From the NCBI GenBank assembly GCA_015064805.1, contig SVRN01000017.1, positions 1 through 42,263 of the forward strand: a stretch of 42,263 nt of DNA. The letters run 5' to 3'. Below the pieces are notes generated by a model. That model searched no databases, had not been told where the DNA came from, and saw only the letters and a program-made list of their open reading frames with translations. Source of the stretch: Oscillospiraceae bacterium. Lineage in GTDB: Bacteria > Bacillota > Clostridia > Oscillospirales > CAG-272. A program made the translations under genes and the position numbers. Shown here piece by piece: positions 24,385 through 33,150 of the stretch (its first letter is position 1; each line of letters opens with the position of its first letter).

Positions 24385-24819
24385 GTGACCGACAAGCGCA
24401 TATTGTTCGGTGATTTTGAGTTTCCGAGGATCCGCGGACTTGATTATCTTTTGGACGAGAAAAAGTCCGTGACCGATTATCTGTTCGTCAACGAGCCGCA
24501 CGATTGCTTTTCGATGTACTTTGAGGATGGCTTTCCCATCTTCACCATACCTGAAAACGACGAGCGCCCGTATTGCCTGTTCGAGTTGAAGCGCCCCGGC
24601 AGAATGATCAAATTTTTCTGTCCCGAAAAGCATCAGAATCTTGATACGGCAATGTGGTACTTTTATATGGAGCTGTTGGACGAGCAAGGCGTGGCGCACG
24701 TTTTGCCCGGGCAGGTCCGAGTGGCTTTTGAAAAAGACCATACCCAACGAATCCGCGGCAAGCCTCGATTTATTGAGGTGCTGGAAGGAGTCAAGCTCGC
24801 CACGGCTGCTTCGACATAA
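24385..24819 (+). CDS. Unrecognised 144-residue soluble protein, first gene of the surface-lipoprotein operon
   Basis: The frame starts at GTG 24385 with GGAGGT 7 bases upstream. The protein has no signal peptide or membrane segment. It is rich in aromatic and acidic residues and has two Cys (DCFSMYF and YCLFELK, plus FFCPEK). I recognise no family. Its stop lies 32 bases before the ATG of the giant lipoprotein, whose AAGGAGG site falls in that gap, so the two are almost certainly co-transcribed from the phased-repeat promoter. It may be a cytoplasmic partner or regulator of the lipoprotein, but nothing in the sequence shows which. Confidence 0.75.
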   Translation: MTDKRILFGDFEFPRIRGLDYLLDEKKSVTDYLFVNEPHDCFSMYFEDGFPIFTIPENDERPYCLFELKRPGRMIKFFCPEKHQNLDTAMWYFYMELLDEQGVAHVLPGQVRVAFEKDHTQRIRGKPRFIEVLEGVKLATAAST

Positions 24820-24851
24820 GAAAAAAGATGACCTGCAAGGAGGCACAAGAA

Positions 24852-27800
24852 ATGAAGAAAAAATCCATATTAACAACAATAATTGTTCTCTTGATTGCCG
24901 TTTTGGCATTTTCCCTTACGGCGTGTGATAACGGAAGCAATACGCTCGAATCGTTGCAAAACGAATACGGTATCGCCTTAGACGGCGGTAGCTTTGAAAA
25001 AGGCTCTACCCTGGTAAGCAACGAGATCGCAGCAACCACGAAAGAAGCAACCGAAGTTCTTGCGGCAATCGCCGACCAGAACTACAACAAAGACGGCCGC
25101 GTATATATTTTCGATATCTACGTTATGAAAGACGGCACGAAGGTACAGCCGAACGGTAAGGTAAAGGTTTCTATTCCTGTACCCAACCTTCAGGCGGATA
25201 ACCACCTTGTATTCCACGTTAAGGCCGACAACTCGGTAGAAACCCTTGTTTCTACCGTAGCCGACGGAAAAATCTCTTTTGAAACAAGCAGTTTTTCCTA
25301 CTTCGTCATTGCAGAAGCTGCACCTGCCGTACACGTACACACCTACGGAGATTGGACGTTTGATCAAGTAACCGAAGGCAAACATATTCGTGAGTGTAAG
25401 TGTGGCGAAGTTGAAACGGGCGATTGCACGTTTGATGACGGCGTCGTAACGAAAGAGCCTACTCATTACGAAGAAGGCGTTAAGACCTTCACTTGTACGG
25501 TTTGCGGTGGTCAAAAGACAGAACCCATTGCAAAGACTACGGAGCACGAATGGACGGAATGGGCTCCCGACAACGATGGCAAGACGCACACTCGCCTTTG
25601 CAAGTGCGGCGCATCCGAGACGAAGGATCATACCTTTGACGCAGGAACGGTAACGAAAGAACCTACACACCTTGAAACAGGCGTTAAGAAGTTCACTTGC
25701 GCCGATTGCGGATTTATTCGCGAGGACGTTCTGAACAAGACGCCCGAGCATACCTTGGGTGAATGGAAGCCGTTGGCTACTGTTTCCGGCAAGCACTACC
25801 GTGAGTGCGCTTGCGGAGAGCAGGAGACCGCTGATTGCGCTTGGGATGCAGGCGTCGTAACAAAAGAGCCTACCCACTATGAAGAAGGCGTTAAGACCTT
25901 CACTTGTACGGTTTGCGGTGGTCAAAAGACAGAACCCATTGCAAAGACTACGGAGCACGAATGGACGGAATGGACGCCCGACAACGATGGCAAGACGCAC
26001 ACTCGCCTTTGCAAGTGCGGCGCATCCGAGACGAAGGATCATACCTTTGACGCAGGAACGGTAACGAAAGAACCTACACACCTTGAAACAGGCGTTAAGA
26101 AGTTCACTTGCGCCGATTGCGGATTTATTCGCGAGGACGTTCTGAACAAGACGCCCGAGCATACCTTGGGTGAATGGAAGCCGTTGGCTACTGTTTCCGG
26201 TAAGCACTACCGTGAGTGCGCTTGCGGAGAGCAGGAGACCGCTGATTGCGCTTGGGATGCAGGCGTCGTAACGAAAGAGCCTACCCACTATGAAGAAGGC
26301 GTTAAGACCTTCACTTGTACGGTTTGCGGTGGTCAAAAGACAGAACCCATTGCAAAGACTGCGGAGCACGAATGGTCGGATTGGTATTCCAATCAGAACG
26401 GCACACACTCAAGATCTTGCGCCTGCAACGAGGTCGAAACTAAAGATTGCACTTATGACAACGGTGTTGTGACAGAAGAACCTACCCATGTTGAACCCGG
26501 CACAAAGCTCTTTACCTGTACCGTTTGCGGTCACACCTATGAAGAAGAAATTCCTACGACTCCCGATCACGAATGGGGCGAATGGGTAATCAACAAGCTC
26601 GATGAAACAAATACCCACATCCGTTTCTGCATCTGCAACGAAAGTCAGACTGCGCCTCATAACTTTGATAACGGCGTTGTCACTGAACCCGCAACACATA
26701 TGACAGCGGGCGTTAAGACCTTTACCTGTACCGATTGCGGATATTCTTATACGGAAGAAATTCCTAAGACTACGGATCACGAGTGGTCGGATTGGTCTCC
26801 TAACGGCGACGGAACGCATACAAGAGCTTGCGGTTGTAATGCAAACGAGACGAATGATTGTTCTTATGACAACGGTGTTGTGACAGAAGAACCTACCCAC
26901 GTTGAACCCGGCACAAAGCTCTTTACCTGTACCGTTTGCGGTCACACCTATGAAGAAGAAATTCCCACGACTCCCGATCACGAATGGGGCGAATGGGTAA
27001 TCAACAAGCTCGATGAAACAAATACCCACATCCGTTTCTGCATCTGCAACGAAAGTCAGACTGCGCCTCATAACTTTGATAACGGCGTTGTCACTGAACC
27101 CGCAACACATATGACGGCGGGCGTTAAGACCTTTACCTGTACCGATTGCGGATATTCTTATACGGAAGAAATCCCTAAGACTACGGATCACGAGTGGTCG
27201 GATTGGTATTCCAATCAGAACGACACACACTCAAGATCTTGCCCCTGCAACGCGGTCGAGACTAAGGATTGTACTTATGACAACGGTGTGGTAACAAAGC
27301 AGCCTACCCACTTGGAAGAAGGCGTAAAAACCTACACCTGCACAATATGTGGACAAACCAAAGAAGAGCCCCTTAAAAAAACTCCCGGACACAGCTTTGG
27401 CAATTGGAAACCGGACGAAGCGGACGAAACAAAGCACTACCATGAATGTGCCTGTGGCGAAAAGGAAACTGCCAACTGCTCATTTAACGAGGGCGTTGTA
27501 ACAAAAGAGCCTACTCACTTGGAAGAAGGCGTGAAAACCTACACATGCACAGTATGCGGAAGAACAAAGACCGACTCCATTGAAAAGACTCCCGGACACA
27601 GCTTTGGCGATTGGAAGCCTGACGAAGTGGACGAAACAAAGCACTACAAACAATGCGGTTGTGGCCAAGTAGAAACTGCTGATTGCACATTTGAAGACGA
27701 TGTTTGCACCGTTTGCGGAAGAGAAAAATCGGGAGAAGCAGAGGACCCTGAAGTAGAAGGCATAATTATTGTAATTGCAGGCGGAACGGCTACCTTTGAA

Positions 27801-30476
27801 GGCAAAGAAACGGTTACGGCCAAGGGCAAGCTGTACGGTGAAAATGCTACCGTTTACATTGCTCAGGAAAACGACGTGCTGAACGTTACGTTAAATGATC
27901 AAGACGGAAGAACGTTTAAGTATTGGGTTTCCGCCATGGGTACGATCATTCCCGACGAGGACTTCTCCCTCCTTGTATTTACAAGCGGTTATTATTATCC
28001 TGTATTTGAAGATACGGATACGAGCGCATTTTCTACCCGTGTAAAGATCTTTGAAGGCAACTGTGAAGAAGGCATTCTTTACATGTCAACTAATTCCAAG
28101 GGCGATATCAAATACGAACTGGAATTCGTTAATTTCGGGCATCACGATTTTTACGAATCGGTATATCATAACAGCCTGTATCACAAGCAAGTATGTTCGA
28201 TCTGCGGCGAAACCATTTTCGAAGAACATACCGAATATGACCGCGAGATTGAAAAAGAAGCAGGACATACGGAAGAAGGTCTGATGCGCTATGAATGCTT
28301 CTGCGGTCACGTATGGACGGAAGCGATCCCCGTGACGGATGAGCATACGATCGATTATGATGATTGGCATATCGTAGAGGAAAGCAAAAACGGTCAGTAC
28401 GGTAAATACCGTGTTTACTGTAAATACTGTGATTACCACGAAGAGTATTGGTATTTGGGCGGCCTTGATTTCGTCAGCTTTATGGACGGCAAGATGATCC
28501 ATTATCAATATACCTACGGCGGCAAGGTATGCCACGATGAATACTATTACAGCTACAGAAACGCCGAAGGTAAAAAGGTCTATATCTGGGCATTCCAATA
28601 CGAATATGAGTATTCGTCCAATGCGGATTACAACGATACGTACATCTTTATGTACGTAGATGACGAGGATCCGACGACCCTTGAGCCTGTTTATCTGTCA
28701 AAATCCAAGGGCGACAGAAAGGCGGCATATCTGTGGGCCATTTACGGATATGTGTACGACGTAAACGGTTGGATCGATCTTTTGGATTATCCCGACCGTA
28801 ATATCGGCTGCAGTGGCGGTATATCTATGGGAAACAGTATGAGCGCGAGATCGTCCGTGCTTGAATCGTATCATGACCAGTGGGCCGAAACGTATAACAA
28901 GCTCCGCATCCCGACAAGCAAGGCATACGACGATTTGTCAGATACACCGTGGGAAATCGATTGGGAAGGCAAATCGTTTACGGGCGGTTACTACGATGAA
29001 AACGACGAGTACGTTACAGTTGGCGGAAGAGATGTTATCAGCTTTGTAAAAGATGCAGGTACGTCTTATACAAAATACATGTACGTTGATAAAGAAACGG
29101 GTATTACTTATGGATACGCGGATTACGGCACGACTTACAGAACCGTCTTTATTATGAGACAGTACAAAACGATCGTATCTCCCGAAGAATTCGAAAAGCT
29201 TGACGACGCGGGCAAATCGGTCAGCTATTCTTACGGCGATATCGAAAAAGATATTAAGTCGTTGTGCGCGGAACGTAATGCGTTTAATAACTTCACGTTG
29301 ACTGTACCTAAAGAAGCTTCTGCGTTCAGACTCAGTGTGAATTTCTTAATAGACGATCTGGTTGATCTGGGCGGATATTACGCAAATGTTTACTATAATA
29401 CGGCACAAGTTTTTGACAGCGGAAACTACATTACGTTCACCTGGACAGGCGGAGACGACCTTGTATTTGACCGTTATGAGATCTGGGACTTCGCAAATCA
29501 GAAGTGGGTAGTGCTTTCCGAGAGTCCGGACTTTACGTTCAATACGGATGACAATCCCAGAAGAGAGGCGGCATACATTAGAGTGATCTATCACAAGGTT
29601 GACCTTCCCGCAGATCCCGAAGAAACCTACACTATCACAATAGAAAACGGTTATTTCGAAATCGACGGTAAGGAATATACCGGAACGATTCAAGTGCCTG
29701 CCAATACGCTTGTATACGTATATGCGAATAACGTTACAGGCAAGACATTTGAACATTGGCTGGACGGCAACGGCGAAGAGTTCCATGACTATTACTTCTA
29801 CGTTACTTCCGATATGACATTGAAACCCGTTTATACAGATACAAAATACCGTGTATATTGCGGAGGCTGGAATTACGACTCGTACGTCAGCGTGAATGGC
29901 GGAGAAATGCATTATTCAAATGAATTTGAAGGTAAAATAGGCGAAAAGTTTGAGCTGAACACGACCTACAATCCCGAATACGGTTGCACCGTATTCATCG
30001 GCTGGTATATGGAAGTCTACGGTCCAAACGGAAGAGAATATGTTTTAATAAGCGACAAACAGGCATTCACTTATGAAATAACGGGCGAAGAAGGCGGTTG
30101 CTTGTATGCGGTATGGACGATGGGAGAAAATCCATTCGTTAAGAAATACGTTAATATCAGAGTCGTAAACGGATTTGTAAATTATGCCGGCGGAGAAGCC
30201 GGTTTCGGAATGCTTGATAACGCATATTCCGCTATAAGCCTTTCCAATTCGGGAAGAGTTACTTTCTTTGACGATCCCACCGACGAAACCGTTTATACCG
30301 CTTGGGATATCGCATACAGATACGAGCTTGAAGGCGAAGTACAGCACGAACTTGCTGAATCGTTTGGGGACGAATATGACTATTATCCCGCTGGATATTG
30401 GGTAAACGATCCGGAATACAGTTATCCCGACGGCGAGATCAACGTTACGGGAATTGACGCGTCGAGTGGCAATTGA
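24852..30476 (+). CDS. Giant Cys-rich modular surface lipoprotein (1874 residues)
   Basis: A lipoprotein signal (SLTAC, Cys25) is followed by an N-terminal beta domain (~30-160) containing KVQPNGKVKVSIPVP, like domains common at the start of clostridial surface proteins. Twelve tandem modules of 67-70 residues follow (~165-965; the last is truncated). Each begins HxWxxW or HxxGxW and carries a CxCx pair and a CxxCG pair. The rest holds InlB/bacterial-repeat beta modules (for example GKTFEHWLDGNGEEF), more CxxC knuckles and a Tyr-rich C-terminus, with no LPXTG or transmembrane anchor. It is likely a lipid-anchored adhesin or stalk whose Cys pairs could bind metal or form disulfides. The start at 24852 has AAGGAGG upstream. 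The gene is more AT-rich and less codon-biased than its neighbours, suggesting a different history. Confidence 0.82.
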   Translation: MKKKSILTTIIVLLIAVLAFSLTACDNGSNTLESLQNEYGIALDGGSFEKGSTLVSNEIAATTKEATEVLAAIADQNYNKDGRVYIFDIYVMKDGTKVQPNGKVKVSIPVPNLQADNHLVFHVKADNSVETLVSTVADGKISFETSSFSYFVIAEAAPAVHVHTYGDWTFDQVTEGKHIRECKCGEVETGDCTFDDGVVTKEPTHYEEGVKTFTCTVCGGQKTEPIAKTTEHEWTEWAPDNDGKTHTRLCKCGASETKDHTFDAGTVTKEPTHLETGVKKFTCADCGFIREDVLNKTPEHTLGEWKPLATVSGKHYRECACGEQETADCAWDAGVVTKEPTHYEEGVKTFTCTVCGGQKTEPIAKTTEHEWTEWTPDNDGKTHTRLCKCGASETKDHTFDAGTVTKEPTHLETGVKKFTCADCGFIREDVLNKTPEHTLGEWKPLATVSGKHYRECACGEQETADCAWDAGVVTKEPTHYEEGVKTFTCTVCGGQKTEPIAKTAEHEWSDWYSNQNGTHSRSCACNEVETKDCTYDNGVVTEEPTHVEPGTKLFTCTVCGHTYEEEIPTTPDHEWGEWVINKLDETNTHIRFCICNESQTAPHNFDNGVVTEPATHMTAGVKTFTCTDCGYSYTEEIPKTTDHEWSDWSPNGDGTHTRACGCNANETNDCSYDNGVVTEEPTHVEPGTKLFTCTVCGHTYEEEIPTTPDHEWGEWVINKLDETNTHIRFCICNESQTAPHNFDNGVVTEPATHMTAGVKTFTCTDCGYSYTEEIPKTTDHEWSDWYSNQNDTHSRSCPCNAVETKDCTYDNGVVTKQPTHLEEGVKTYTCTICGQTKEEPLKKTPGHSFGNWKPDEADETKHYHECACGEKETANCSFNEGVVTKEPTHLEEGVKTYTCTVCGRTKTDSIEKTPGHSFGDWKPDEVDETKHYKQCGCGQVETADCTFEDDVCTVCGREKSGEAEDPEVEGIIIVIAGGTATFEGKETVTAKGKLYGENATVYIAQENDVLNVTLNDQDGRTFKYWVSAMGTIIPDEDFSLLVFTSGYYYPVFEDTDTSAFSTRVKIFEGNCEEGILYMSTNSKGDIKYELEFVNFGHHDFYESVYHNSLYHKQVCSICGETIFEEHTEYDREIEKEAGHTEEGLMRYECFCGHVWTEAIPVTDEHTIDYDDWHIVEESKNGQYGKYRVYCKYCDYHEEYWYLGGLDFVSFMDGKMIHYQYTYGGKVCHDEYYYSYRNAEGKKVYIWAFQYEYEYSSNADYNDTYIFMYVDDEDPTTLEPVYLSKSKGDRKAAYLWAIYGYVYDVNGWIDLLDYPDRNIGCSGGISMGNSMSARSSVLESYHDQWAETYNKLRIPTSKAYDDLSDTPWEIDWEGKSFTGGYYDENDEYVTVGGRDVISFVKDAGTSYTKYMYVDKETGITYGYADYGTTYRTVFIMRQYKTIVSPEEFEKLDDAGKSVSYSYGDIEKDIKSLCAERNAFNNFTLTVPKEASAFRLSVNFLIDDLVDLGGYYANVYYNTAQVFDSGNYITFTWTGGDDLVFDRYEIWDFANQKWVVLSESPDFTFNTDDNPRREAAYIRVIYHKVDLPADPEETYTITIENGYFEIDGKEYTGTIQVPANTLVYVYANNVTGKTFEHWLDGNGEEFHDYYFYVTSDMTLKPVYTDTKYRVYCGGWNYDSYVSVNGGEMHYSNEFEGKIGEKFELNTTYNPEYGCTVFIGWYMEVYGPNGREYVLISDKQAFTYEITGEEGGCLYAVWTMGENPFVKKYVNIRVVNGFVNYAGGEAGFGMLDNAYSAISLSNSGRVTFFDDPTDETVYTAWDIAYRYELEGEVQHELAESFGDEYDYYPAGYWVNDPEYSYPDGEINVTGIDASSGN
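25440..26360 (+). repeat. 411-bp near-identical tandem duplication, two full units plus a part
   Basis: Units begin at 25440, 25851 and 26262, each with the same GGCGTCGTAA sequence. Each unit encodes two modules (137 residues) and differs only at scattered bases, so the duplication is recent or kept uniform by recombination. Confidence 0.85.
26453..27217 (+). repeat. Second tandem duplication with the same 411-bp period
   Basis: A different module pair (containing VVTEEPTHVEPGTKLFTC and EWGEWVINKLDETNTHIRF) occurs from 26453 and again from 26864. About 354 bases are nearly identical and the rest of the period has diverged. Confidence 0.8.
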
Positions 30477-30519
30477 GAGGAAGCGTAGAAACGGTTAATC
30501 CTTCATGCGATTGATTAAA

Positions 30520-30547
30520 TTGAGTATAGCCCAAAACCTGATATGAT
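30520..30547 (+). promoter_or_regulatory. Promoter of the structured RNA candidate
   Basis: TTGAGT (30520-30525), 16-base spacer and extended -10 TGATATGAT with TATGAT at 30542-30547. It points to a start near 30552-30555, exactly where the closing stem of the predicted RNA begins, and no protein frame follows. Confidence 0.65.
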
Positions 30548-30551
30548 GCTT

Positions 30552-30701
30552 GCGCTGATACTACGCGGTTGCGGTCTTATGTTTTCGGCGCGATGCTTCC
30601 CGGCGAGCCAAGCCCAAATCAAGCCCCTTGGTTTGGGCACTCGTCGGAGAAGGAATAGCGTTTGTCATTTCAAGCGTAGTGACTTGTATCATCGCTCGCA
30701 A
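30552..30701 (+). ncRNA. Structured RNA candidate with 6S-RNA-like architecture
   Basis: The ends pair: 30552-30566 with 30674-30695, including GCG/CGC, TGATAC/GTATCA and TACGC/GCGTA, with one mismatch and a 7-base bulge on the 3' side. TTG/CAA (30569-30571 with 30671-30673) extends this. Inside is a large bubble (about 28 and 23 unpaired bases). It is capped by a hairpin with an 8-bp lower stem (CCGGCGAG/CTCGTCGG, one wobble) and a 12-bp upper stem (30612-30623 with 30627-30638). Closing stem, central bubble and apical stem in about 150 bases, made from a dedicated promoter, is the layout of 6S RNA, which binds housekeeping RNA polymerase. I could not confirm conserved 6S sequence motifs, so another RNA class remains possible. 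Confidence 0.45.
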
Positions 30702-30740
30702 ATGGACAACAAACTAAAAAAAACAAATTGAACAACATAA

Positions 30741-30773
30741 AAGCATCCGCTCACGTCTTGTGAGCGGATGCTT
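30741..30773. terminator. Terminator of pyk, probably bidirectional
   Basis: A perfect 14-bp stem (AAGCATCCGCTCAC and complement, 5-base loop) lies 8 bases past the pyk stop. Runs of A and T at its feet allow use from both sides, so it may also end the transcript of the upstream lipoprotein operon or the RNA candidate. Confidence 0.88.
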
Positions 30774-30780
30774 TTGTCTC

Positions 30781-32193
30781 TCAGATCTCTTCGATTTTGA
30801 TCAGGTTGGTGTTACCCGAGCTGCCCGTCACGGCACCGCCCGTGATGACGATGCGATCGCCCTTCTGCAAGGACAGCGTTTTGATGGCGATCTTTTTGGC
30901 AGTATAGAACAACACGTCAGTCGAGGTAAAGGTCTCGCACATGGCGGGAATGACACCCCAGGAAAGTGCCAGCTTGCGCCAGGTGCGCTCGTTGGTCGTC
31001 AGACCGATGATGGGCACGGGAGAGCGGAAACGGGAGACCATACGCGCCGTTTTGCCCGACAGCGAGCAGGCGACGATGGCCTTGGCGTCAATGTCGATGG
31101 ACATACCGCAGGTCGAATGTGAAATGGCGTCAACCATATTGCGGATATGGAACTCGGCATTGTAAAAGCGCTTTTTGTAGTTGGTGTTGGATTCGGTCGT
31201 CTCCGCAATCTTGGCCATGGTAGCCACCGCCTGAACGGGATACTTGCCCGCCGCGGTTTCGCCCGACAGCATGATGGCACTGGTACCGTCGTACACCGCG
31301 TTGGCGATGTCCGAGATCTCGGCACGGGTGGGGCGGGGATTGGAGATCATGGACTCCAGCATTTCGGTGGCGGTGATGACGCGCTTGCCGAGAAGACGGC
31401 ATTTGGTGATCAGCTTTTTCTGAATGGCAGGCAGATACTCAAAGGGGATCTCCACGCCCATGTCGCCACGCGCGACCATAATGCCGTCACAGCACTCGCA
31501 GATCTCCTCGATATGATCGACGCCCGACTGATTTTCGATCTTGGCGATCAGCTCGATGTCGTCCGCGCCCAGCTCCTTCAGATAGTTGTGCACGTCGATC
31601 AGGTCCTGACGGGTGGAAACGAAGGAGCAGGCGATATAGTCGACGCCGTTTTCCACACCGAAGCGGATGTCGCACTTGTCCTGCTCGGACAGATACGGCT
31701 GTTTCATGACCTTGCCCGGGAAGCTCATGCTCTTGCGATCGGACAGCACGCCGCCAATGACGACGTCACAAACGATATTGGGCTTTTCGATCTTGGAAAC
31801 GCGGAAGCAAAGCAGACCGTTGTTGAGAAGAATGGTATCGCCCACGCTCAATTCATCCGTCAGCTTGGGATAGCTGACCGAAACGATATGCTCGTTGCCG
31901 ATCACGTCCTCGGTCGTAAAGGTGAAGGTGTCACCGTCGCACAGCGTCACACTTCCCTTCTCAAACGTCTTGATGCGATATTCAGGGCCCTTGGTGTCCA
32001 GCATGATGGCAATGGGCATCTCCAGCTCTTGTCTGACCTTTTTGACCAGGTCCATTCGTCTTTTATGATCCTCGTGGGTATTGTGAGAGAAGTTCATTCT
32101 CGCCACGTTCATGCCTGCCAGACACAGACCGCGGATGACCTCCTCGGTCTCGCTTGCAGGACCAAGCGTACATACGATTTTCGTTTTGCGCAT
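30781..32193 (-). CDS. pyk: Pyruvate kinase
   Basis: The enzyme converts phosphoenolpyruvate and ADP to pyruvate and ATP, the last step of glycolysis. The 470-residue protein has the N-terminal MRKTKIVCTLGPAS, the ARMNFSHNTHEDH motif, the catalytic Lys region ELIAKIENQSGVD, and MVARGDMGVEIP, followed by the C-terminal allosteric domain. It is the standard length, without the extra PEP-utilising domain found in Bacillus. GAAAGGACA precedes the ATG (13 bases). It has a TTGACA promoter and its own terminator. A short sequence copy of its 5' region is found near 33007-33029. Confidence 0.97.
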   Translation of the reverse strand: MRKTKIVCTLGPASETEEVIRGLCLAGMNVARMNFSHNTHEDHKRRMDLVKKVRQELEMPIAIMLDTKGPEYRIKTFEKGSVTLCDGDTFTFTTEDVIGNEHIVSVSYPKLTDELSVGDTILLNNGLLCFRVSKIEKPNIVCDVVIGGVLSDRKSMSFPGKVMKQPYLSEQDKCDIRFGVENGVDYIACSFVSTRQDLIDVHNYLKELGADDIELIAKIENQSGVDHIEEICECCDGIMVARGDMGVEIPFEYLPAIQKKLITKCRLLGKRVITATEMLESMISNPRPTRAEISDIANAVYDGTSAIMLSGETAAGKYPVQAVATMAKIAETTESNTNYKKRFYNAEFHIRNMVDAISHSTCGMSIDIDAKAIVACSLSGKTARMVSRFRSPVPIIGLTTNERTWRKLALSWGVIPAMCETFTSTDVLFYTAKKIAIKTLSLQKGDRIVITGGAVTGSSGNTNLIKIEEI

Positions 32194-32258
32194 AGGAATC
32201 TCATTGTCCTTTCTGCAAAAATAACAAAGAATAAGCAGACTGACGTGCCTGCGGATCT

Positions 32259-32288
32259 ATTATACTATATTTCCCCGAGCGTTGTCAA
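32259..32288 (-). promoter_or_regulatory. Sigma-A-type promoter of pyk
   Basis: On the minus strand TTGACA (32283-32288) and TATAAT (32259-32264) are both perfect consensus with an 18-base spacer; the leader is about 60 bases. Confidence 0.85.
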
Positions 32289-32339
32289 GATAGTCAGAAT
32301 ATATAAAGCGAAGCGAGCGATTTAATATACACTTTTCAC

Positions 32340-32368
32340 TTGACAAACAAGTCTTTTTGTGGTATGCT
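32340..32368 (+). promoter_or_regulatory. Sigma-A-type promoter of the 161-residue membrane protein
   Basis: TTGACA (32340-32345), 17-base spacer and TATGCT (32363-32368) with an extended TGG just before it. Confidence 0.85.
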
Positions 32369-32413
32369 GAATTCGAGATAATCTCAAAAGAACAAGGGAA
32401 AGGGGGGGTATCA

Positions 32414-32899
32414 ATGAAGGTCGTATATTATCCATATCACTCGCATTCTATTGCAGCTGCGATGATAGGAATTCCCTCTGCCGCAGGATTCTGTATATTT
32501 TGTGGTTTGTGTTTATCTCAAAATGCTTTTTGGGGAGCATTGGTTTGTTTTTCGATGGCTCTTGTGATGTTTTTCTTGAACAAATACTTTTATGACAGTG
32601 CAAAAATCGTCGTACTGCTCACCTTTGAAAAAATAGAAATCATAAACCAAAAAAAGCAACCGTACTTCTTTATTGAATGGCAAGAAATCTCATTTACCTA
32701 TTATACGAGAAACTATAAAGGTCACGGTTTTTGGGTTATCTCCGCCGAACCGCTTTCCTCCAATCAATGCCGAAAAGCAATACGACACAGTTTTCAAACG
32801 TTGACTCATGGAAATATAATTGTCATTCCCGACAATATGACACAAGATACTGCTCACATCAAAGCGATCATTGCCGAAAATACAACGTATACGGAATGA
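32414..32899 (+). CDS. Small membrane protein, unrecognised (161 residues)
   Basis: The ATG at 32414 follows a GGGGGGG-type ribosome binding site by 5 bases. Two adjacent hydrophobic segments (about residues 13-56) form a hairpin. They are followed by a ~100-residue soluble part with alternating beta-like segments (VVLLTFEKIEII, PYFFIEWQEISFTYY, GNIIVIPDNM) that resembles the PH-like fold of YcxB-type or bPH membrane proteins. I would not assign a function. It stands alone between a strong promoter and two terminators, and its base composition is more AT-rich than the pyk gene, a possible sign of transfer. Confidence 0.75.
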   Translation: MKVVYYPYHSHSIAAAMIGIPSAAGFCIFCGLCLSQNAFWGALVCFSMALVMFFLNKYFYDSAKIVVLLTFEKIEIINQKKQPYFFIEWQEISFTYYTRNYKGHGFWVISAEPLSSNQCRKAIRHSFQTLTHGNIIVIPDNMTQDTAHIKAIIAENTTYTE

Positions 32900-32900
32900 G

Positions 32901-32940
32901 AAACAGCATCCCGACATTATTTTGTCGAGATGCTGTTTTT
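32901..32940 (+). terminator. Terminator of the 161-residue membrane protein
   Basis: A 16-bp stem with one mismatch (AAACAGCATC... with GATGCTGTTT) and 6-base loop, ending in TTTTT directly after the stop codon. Confidence 0.88.
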
Positions 32941-32978
32941 CCATTGTTTATTTTGCGAAAGTCCTATTTTTTACTTAC

Positions 32979-33029
32979 TCAAATACTCATCAATCGCCCG
33001 TACCGCGTTCATGCCAGCCAGACACAGAC
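32979..33029 (-). pseudogene. Chimeric remnant of gltA-like 3' end and pyk-like 5' segment
   Basis: Positions 32979-33007 match the end of the gltA gene at 41442-41470 at 27 of 29 bases, and 33007-33029 match pyk at 32107-32129 at 22 of 23. Read on the minus strand they form one frame, LCLAGMNAVRAIDEYLSK and stop, without a start. It looks like debris of a recombination or gene-conversion event between relatives of these two genes. Confidence 0.5.
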
Positions 33030-33030
33030 G

Positions 33031-33064
33031 CAAGAGGCTCCCGTAAGTCCTCTTGTTTTTTTTT
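33031..33064 (+). terminator. Second plus-strand terminator
   Basis: CAAGAGG (33031-33037) pairs with CCTCTTG (33049-33055) and is followed by T9. It backs up the terminator at 32901-32940. Confidence 0.7.
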
Positions 33065-33077
33065 GATAGTAAAAAGT

Positions 33078-33105
33078 AAGCGGTGAGCATTTCTGCCCAC
33101 CGCTT
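33078..33105 (-). terminator. Terminator of the 2058-residue surface protein
   Basis: A 12-bp stem (AAGCGGTGGGCA with TGCTCACCGCTT, one wobble) closes a GAAA loop and leads into ACTTTTTACT on the minus strand. Confidence 0.8.
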
Positions 33106-33150
33106 GGATGTGAGTCTGTGCGTACTTCGTGCATCGCAGACTCTTTTTTG

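Noticed and set aside
25440-27217. CRISPR-like regular repeats
   Set aside because: The repeats are in-frame coding modules with a 411-bp period and no unique spacers.
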